Below the pieces are notes generated by a model. The model did no database searches and was not told the origin of the DNA. It worked only from the letters and a program-made list of their open reading frames with translations. A DNA stretch of 8,546 bases from JBQTIM01 sp052388135. Lineage in GTDB: Bacteria > Elusimicrobiota > Elusimicrobia > FEN-1173. The translations under genes were made by a program, and so were the position numbers. This document shows positions 4,732-8,546 of this stretch, one piece after another (position 1 is the stretch's first letter; every line of letters begins with the position of its first letter). The stretch is from NCBI GenBank assembly GCA_052388135.1, contig JBQTIM010000126.1, positions 1-8,546 on the forward strand, in the 5' to 3' direction.

Positions 4732-7518
4732 TCAGGCCTTCGTGGCCACTTCGCGGGCCTCGCGGCGGAACCGCTCGAAGACCTCGGAGGCGATCTCCAA
4801 AGCCATCCCCCCGACGATTTGGATCAACCGCACGGCCTTGCGATACCTCTCGGAACCGGTCCAGAGGGAGAGAACGGGGGACAACACGGGAACAGCGTTT
4901 TGGGGGGATTGAAGAGCCGCTCCAAAGATATCCTTTATGTAATCAGGCACCCCGCGGTCTTGAGAGATGAACTCGAAGACCTTGTCCAAGGAATAGTAAC
5001 GCCGGCCATCCCTTCTCTCTTCAACGGCGTCTTCGGGAATCACCACCAAATTGATCCGCTCCCACGCCTCGGTGGCTGAACGGCCCAGCCGCGCCGTCAG
5101 AGCCGCCTCCAGGTCCGTCCTGTCCGAAACCGCCAGAAGCGTGATCGGGCCATCGCGGAAAAGGCCGGCCCGCGCCTGCATGGCCAAGACGTCCACCGCA
5201 TCGGCCTGCTCCCCCGGCAAAGCGTCTTTCGGCACGTGCACGAGGAGGGGATTCCCCTCTTCATCGGCTTCGCGGAGCATCTCCACCAAGCGGCGCAAAT
5301 TGCCCTCTCGCGCAAGGGCAAAACCGAACTCATGCCCTTCCGCCGTCTTGGCGAGGGCCCGCCGGGGCCGCACGCCGGGCGTCACGTCCAAGACTCTCTG
5401 CGCCACCGCGCCATAAAGCCGCCTCAACCTCTCCCCGCCGACACCCTCGGCGCGGGACATCAGCCCGAAAAGAAGGCCGTGCTTGTAACCAATTTCCCGC
5501 AGCGGCTCATGATCGTTCGCCCTCTGCCGGGCCGCCGACAGCGACTCCAGGTTGTTCGCTTTTGCCTGAACGGAGGCGAACAGCGCGCTGATGGATTGGA
5601 CGAACTCATCCTCATGCTGAAACGCAAGCGCCCGCGCCAAAACTTTCAATTCCTCCGAAGGCACGGCGCGGAAAACTTCCCCCAGGCTTTCCCAGGAGAA
5701 AGATTGAGATTCCCGGCCGTCCAACAACAAAGTGATTTTGATCCTCTGCGCCAAAACTTCCGGGTTCACTTCCACTTTGAATTTGGGCTGCAGGTCGTCC
5801 AAACCATCGGACAATTTCAAAAGCTGCCGGGGGATCATCACCCTGTTCAAGACGTTTTCAATTTCCCGCCGCTCGGCCCTCGCCTGCAGAGCTTTGGCAT
5901 AATCCCAAACGAAATGCACGCGCCCGGCCCAGAGCCAAGAGCCCTGAAGGAAAACGGCGGAGAATAGGACCGTGGCGCCGAAGCGGGAGCGGGCGACGCC
6001 GACAACGGCATTGAGGATGGGATTGTTGAATCGGGCGGGAACGTAAAACTCGGAAGCGATCTCGGCGGCCCAGCCCCTCCAGGCGCCTCCGTCTTTCCGC
6101 GCCCGCCAGCGGGCCACGGTGTGGGAAAACAGAAAAACCGCGCCGATCACGGGAACCGCGATGGCCAGGCTCAAAGCCGCGCCCATTCCCGCCGCCGACA
6201 ACAGCCCGCTCGCCGCCACCACGCCGAGCCCCCGGAACAAGCCTTCCTCGCCGAACCCAACGGCCGCGTAATACCCGACCAGTCCCGCGCCTTTCACCTT
6301 GGGCGCCCCATACCGCGACCCCCAGAGATCGGCAATGGAATCGCTCTCCGAAGGCCCTTCCACCGCCGCGTCCAGCGCCTGCAACTTCTCTCTGAGCGCA
6401 ACGAGGCGACGCTGAACCTCTGACGGCTTCCTGTGTTGGCCCGAATCTTCGAACCTGACCTGACCTAGGATTTCAACAAGAGCGCCGGTCCCATGCCGTG
6501 CCAGCAATTCTTCAACATCGGCCTGCGCCCGCGGAAGGTCTTCGTGATGCATGCGCAAAAAATGTTCAACCAACAAAGACACGGGCACGTCCGGGTTTCC
6601 AAGCCACTCCCTGACGCGTTTGTTAAGGCTCGCCTTTTGGACAACCCATGCCTCTTTCGCAGTTTTAACCGTTTGGTCGATGGCGCTCCGAATCGTTTCG
6701 AGCTGATTTGATTGCTCGGAAAGCCCGGCGGCCTCCCGCGACTCCCCGCCGGCGATACGCCTGGACGGGCCCACCCGGATTCCTTCTCCTTCGCGATTAA
6801 ACAAACGCTGGGCCGGAAAAAAGACCAAGCGCCCCTTGATATTGATCCCTTGCGCGGAGAATTCCCGATTGACGCCGCTGATGAAGCCGTTGATCCGGTC
6901 TTCGATGATTCTCCGGTCCTCGGCCGTCAGCCCGTTGTCTTGGAATGCGAAAATCAAGTCCTCCACTTCCCCAAGATTGACCTCCTGTCCATCTTTAAGA
7001 CGGAGGACGCCCTGCAAACGAATCAAACTTTCAATGGCTGCTATCTTTCTGTTGAGATCGTCATGAACCCCCTTGTTTACGAACCATCGCTGCACTTCCC
7101 CTTCCGTGTTTGCAGGAAGCGCGTGGTTTTTGACCTCCACAAGGGTCCATCCGCCGTTCTCTTTTTTAAGAACAAGGTCCAATTCGCTCTCCGCCTTTGC
7201 CGTTGTTATGGGATTTCCGAAGTGCGACACCTCGAGGCCGAGATGAAACAACCGATGTTCTCTGTCGTCCGCCAAAGCCCCCGCGGCGGCGATTTCACCG
7301 AGCGCCCCGGCGACTCGGGCCGGATCGTCTTGAGCGACGCGTCGGATCACATCCGAAATCCCCGGTTTATCGAGAAAAAGCTCGATCAGACGAATCGCCT
7401 CATCATCTATTCGGGTGTCTATCAAAACCTTCAAGATGGCGGCGGCTTCGTCGATGTTAAACGCACTTTTAGCTTGCCCGAGAAGATTCAACAGAAAATC
7501 TTTAACATTCCAGGGCAA
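4732..7518 (-). CDS. Large fusion protein: PD-(D/E)XK nuclease-like domain plus CPBP intramembrane protease core
   Basis: 928 residues from TTG 7518. Helical N-terminus (1-65). Residues about 66-165 look like a PD-(D/E)XK fold of YraN/UPF0102 or resolvase style: GALGEIAAAGAL (Glu75), ESELDLVL (Asp114) and TLVEVKNH (Glu128, Lys130), so the acidic/Lys site looks complete. Residues 266-395 are helical. Residues about 412-545 are a CPBP (CAAX protease/bacteriocin-processing) core: EEGLFRG (Glu424, Glu425, Arg429), membrane stretches about 432-466, FLFSH (Phe462, His466), another span about 513-530, and HFVWD (His535, Asp539). These are the three family motifs in order with proper spacing, so an active intramembrane peptidase is likely. 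Residues 550-928 are soluble alternating helix/strand (LLVHVPKD, ITLLAVSD, INLVVIPED) with no family I recognise. It follows the LysM-bearing CPBP gene by 33 bases in the same frame. TTG is the only start codon in that gap and has a GAGG site five bases upstream. Substrates are unknown. Confidence 0.75.
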   Translation of the reverse strand: MPWNVKDFLLNLLGQAKSAFNIDEAAAILKVLIDTRIDDEAIRLIELFLDKPGISDVIRRVAQDDPARVAGALGEIAAAGALADDREHRLFHLGLEVSHFGNPITTAKAESELDLVLKKENGGWTLVEVKNHALPANTEGEVQRWFVNKGVHDDLNRKIAAIESLIRLQGVLRLKDGQEVNLGEVEDLIFAFQDNGLTAEDRRIIEDRINGFISGVNREFSAQGINIKGRLVFFPAQRLFNREGEGIRVGPSRRIAGGESREAAGLSEQSNQLETIRSAIDQTVKTAKEAWVVQKASLNKRVREWLGNPDVPVSLLVEHFLRMHHEDLPRAQADVEELLARHGTGALVEILGQVRFEDSGQHRKPSEVQRRLVALREKLQALDAAVEGPSESDSIADLWGSRYGAPKVKGAGLVGYYAAVGFGEEGLFRGLGVVAASGLLSAAGMGAALSLAIAVPVIGAVFLFSHTVARWRARKDGGAWRGWAAEIASEFYVPARFNNPILNAVVGVARSRFGATVLFSAVFLQGSWLWAGRVHFVWDYAKALQARAERREIENVLNRVMIPRQLLKLSDGLDDLQPKFKVEVNPEVLAQRIKITLLLDGRESQSFSWESLGEVFRAVPSEELKVLARALAFQHEDEFVQSISALFASVQAKANNLESLSAARQRANDHEPLREIGYKHGLLFGLMSRAEGVGGERLRRLYGAVAQRVLDVTPGVRPRRALAKTAEGHEFGFALAREGNLRRLVEMLREADEEGNPLLVHVPKDALPGEQADAVDVLAMQARAGLFRDGPITLLAVSDRTDLEAALTARLGRSATEAWERINLVVIPEDAVEERRDGRRYYSLDKVFEFISQDRGVPDYIKDIFGAALQSPQNAVPVLSPVLSLWTGSERYRKAVRLIQIVGGMALEIASEVFERFRREAREVATKA

Positions 7519-7523
7519 TTGAA

Positions 7524-7530
7524 CCTCATC
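7524..7530 (-). promoter_or_regulatory. Ribosome binding site supporting the TTG start of the 928-residue protein
   Basis: On the minus strand this reads GATGAGG; its GAGG core ends five bases before TTG 7518. It lies between the upstream TGA (7554-7552) and the TTG and is the main argument for an independent start rather than read-through of the TGA. Confidence 0.5.
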
Positions 7531-7551
7531 TACGAACGCCTTATCAACGGC

Positions 7552-8546
7552 TCAGTGCATGACTTGAATATCGCGGAGCAGTTCCCGCCTTCGGATGAGG
7601 AGACGTTCCTCTCTGTCTTGGCCTTGTTGCGTTAGGGATCCCGCGCCATCACCCGAAGAACGGGCGGAGGCGCCGCTCCCGCGCCGTAACCGCGAAAGCA
7701 GATAAAGAACGGGAAGGGACAACACTCCAAACACGATTGCGGGAATCCCAATTCGCCTCCAGATCGGGTCCGGCCGGCTCCCGCCCGCCCGCTCCGTTAG
7801 AGTCGTCGTTGTGGTGGTTCCCGGAGAGCTTGTTTGAGGCGTCGCCGGAGATGTCGTGGTCGTGGTGGCGTCCGAGATACGGGAAGCGCCGGTTAAAACA
7901 CGTATAGTGTCGTCGGGATATTCGCCGGGGATTTGGATTGTTCCCTGAAAGATGATATTCGCATCAACAAAAGACGGGTTGGCCTCGCGAATTCTTTCGA
8001 TCAATTCCTGAATTTCGGTTTCCGATGGCTCGGCTGCTCCCTGAGCGGTCAGAATCTGTCCGGCGATCCAGGTCAACGTGGAGCGGTTGTCCGTTTGCCA
8101 TTTGTCCACCACCTCAACCGTTAAGCGGCCGTCTTCGTTCACGGCAAATCGCGGGGGTTCCGCGCCGGCGGGCGCCGCATTCCAGAACGTGAGGGCGGCA
8201 ACGATTGAAGCCGTTAGGGCCAAAATGCGCCGCCGCAGAGTGGCGGAAATGTTGCTCGCCATATGGGTCAGCGTGACGAGTGCAAATTGGCCGGTGGGGG
8301 CATCGACGAAAAGATAGATGGGGAGAGAAATTAAGGAGAAAATGAGGGGTACGGCAATGCTGCGCCAAAAACCGAGTTTTTCCCCGGGCGGCGCGCGGAG
8401 GTCTTGCAGGAAGTGGGCCAGGACGAAAAGGACCCGGATGGCCAGGTAAACGGGCCAGCCTCCGAAAGTCAGGGCCAGGAACATGGGAAGCTCTTCCAGG
8501 AAGGGAACCACATAGTCCTGCACGCGCCGCTGGACTTTTTGGGAAG
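7552..8546 (-). CDS. CPBP-like intramembrane protease core fused to a LysM domain (5' end beyond right edge)
   Basis: The frame is open to the right edge (upstream residues SQKVQRR), so GTG 8523 is probably internal and the N-terminal membrane spans are missing. Numbering from that GTG: VVPFLEELPMF holds Glu10-Glu11 of the CPBP EExxxR motif, with Phe where Arg is usual. VLFVLAH (Phe33, His37) fits FxxxH and LTHMASN (His87, Asn91) fits HxxxN, all three in family order. RRR at 97-99 precedes a membrane span (about 100-116) ending in AGAE, so the next part should be outside the membrane. Residues about 133-199 resemble LysM (STLTWIAGQIL, IREANPSFVDANIIFQGTIQIP), which binds peptidoglycan glycan chains. 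A Thr/Ser/Pro linker (219-242), a final span (about 258-276) and a basic cytoplasmic tail follow. I infer a wall-binding membrane protease or sensor. The altered Arg leaves activity open. Confidence 0.68.
   Translation of the reverse strand, partial: SQKVQRRVQDYVVPFLEELPMFLALTFGGWPVYLAIRVLFVLAHFLQDLRAPPGEKLGFWRSIAVPLIFSLISLPIYLFVDAPTGQFALVTLTHMASNISATLRRRILALTASIVAALTFWNAAPAGAEPPRFAVNEDGRLTVEVVDKWQTDNRSTLTWIAGQILTAQGAAEPSETEIQELIERIREANPSFVDANIIFQGTIQIPGEYPDDTIRVLTGASRISDATTTTTSPATPQTSSPGTTTTTTLTERAGGSRPDPIWRRIGIPAIVFGVLSLPVLYLLSRLRRGSGASARSSGDGAGSLTQQGQDREERLLIRRRELLRDIQVMH

Noticed and set aside
7197..7635. Plus-strand frames opposite the N-terminal part of the 928-residue gene
   Set aside because: They are antisense to a frame with a recognisable nuclease-like motif set and show no domain of their own.
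7801..7875. GTCGTGG/GTCGTTG-like repeats that might be taken for a DNA repeat array
   Set aside because: They are the codons of the Thr-rich linker in the LysM protein; low-complexity coding sequence explains them.
8521..8523. GTG 8523 as the true start of the LysM-bearing protease
   Set aside because: The frame remains open to the window edge and the Glu-Glu motif would fall only ten residues in, without the N-terminal membrane spans expected for CPBP proteins. The gene is treated as cut by the right edge.

Overview
The window is a GC-rich bacterial segment in which every gene I can support lies on the minus strand, so transcription runs from base 8546 towards base 1. Six complete or nearly complete reading frames and one frame cut by the left edge are packed with short gaps or small overlaps. 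The long plus-strand frames are GC-driven shadows. I saw no tRNA, rRNA, CRISPR array or insertion sequence. The gene content (large multidomain CPBP proteases, a TatD-linked-type radical SAM protein, a GH57-like lipoprotein, a one-domain CBM48 protein) suggests an uncultivated Gram-negative lineage. My best guess is something near Omnitrophota or Elusimicrobiota, but this rests on gene style only and is weak. By eye, the 4700-8546 part is less extreme in GC than the 1-4700 part.

Region 1 (8546-4732) holds two consecutive large envelope genes. The upstream one is cut at its 5' end by the right edge. It carries a CPBP-like intramembrane protease core (EE, FxxxH, HxxxN), a membrane segment, a probable LysM peptidoglycan-binding domain, a Thr/Ser/Pro linker and a C-terminal membrane anchor. 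The downstream one (928 aa) has an N-terminal PD-(D/E)XK nuclease-like domain of YraN style, a second CPBP core with all canonical motifs (EEGLFR, FxxxH, HxxxD), and a long C-terminal half I cannot assign. The two frames are in the same phase, separated by one TGA and 11 sense codons. A Shine-Dalgarno just before a TTG codon favours a separate start.

Region 2 (4677-2831) holds a TatD-associated-type radical SAM protein followed closely by a DUF1537-family four-carbon acid sugar kinase. The kinase most likely starts at a GTG 17 bases after the radical SAM stop.

Region 3 (2861-1) is a tight cluster: a membrane-anchored CBM48/AMPK-beta-type glycan-binding protein, a lipoprotein with a GH57 fold that has lost its catalytic nucleophile motif and carries a glucodextranase-type C-terminal module, and the N-terminus of an HtrA/DegP-type periplasmic protease. 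The last two overlap by coordinates through an ATGA junction.

Two genes, the radical SAM gene and the CBM48 gene, share the same upstream arrangement: TGnTATACT, six bases, then ATG, with no Shine-Dalgarno. This looks like an extended -10 promoter giving leaderless mRNAs, and it defines two transcription units (from about 4677 and about 2861). The most unusual content is the pair of dissimilar CPBP protease fusions and the degenerate GH57 lipoprotein.
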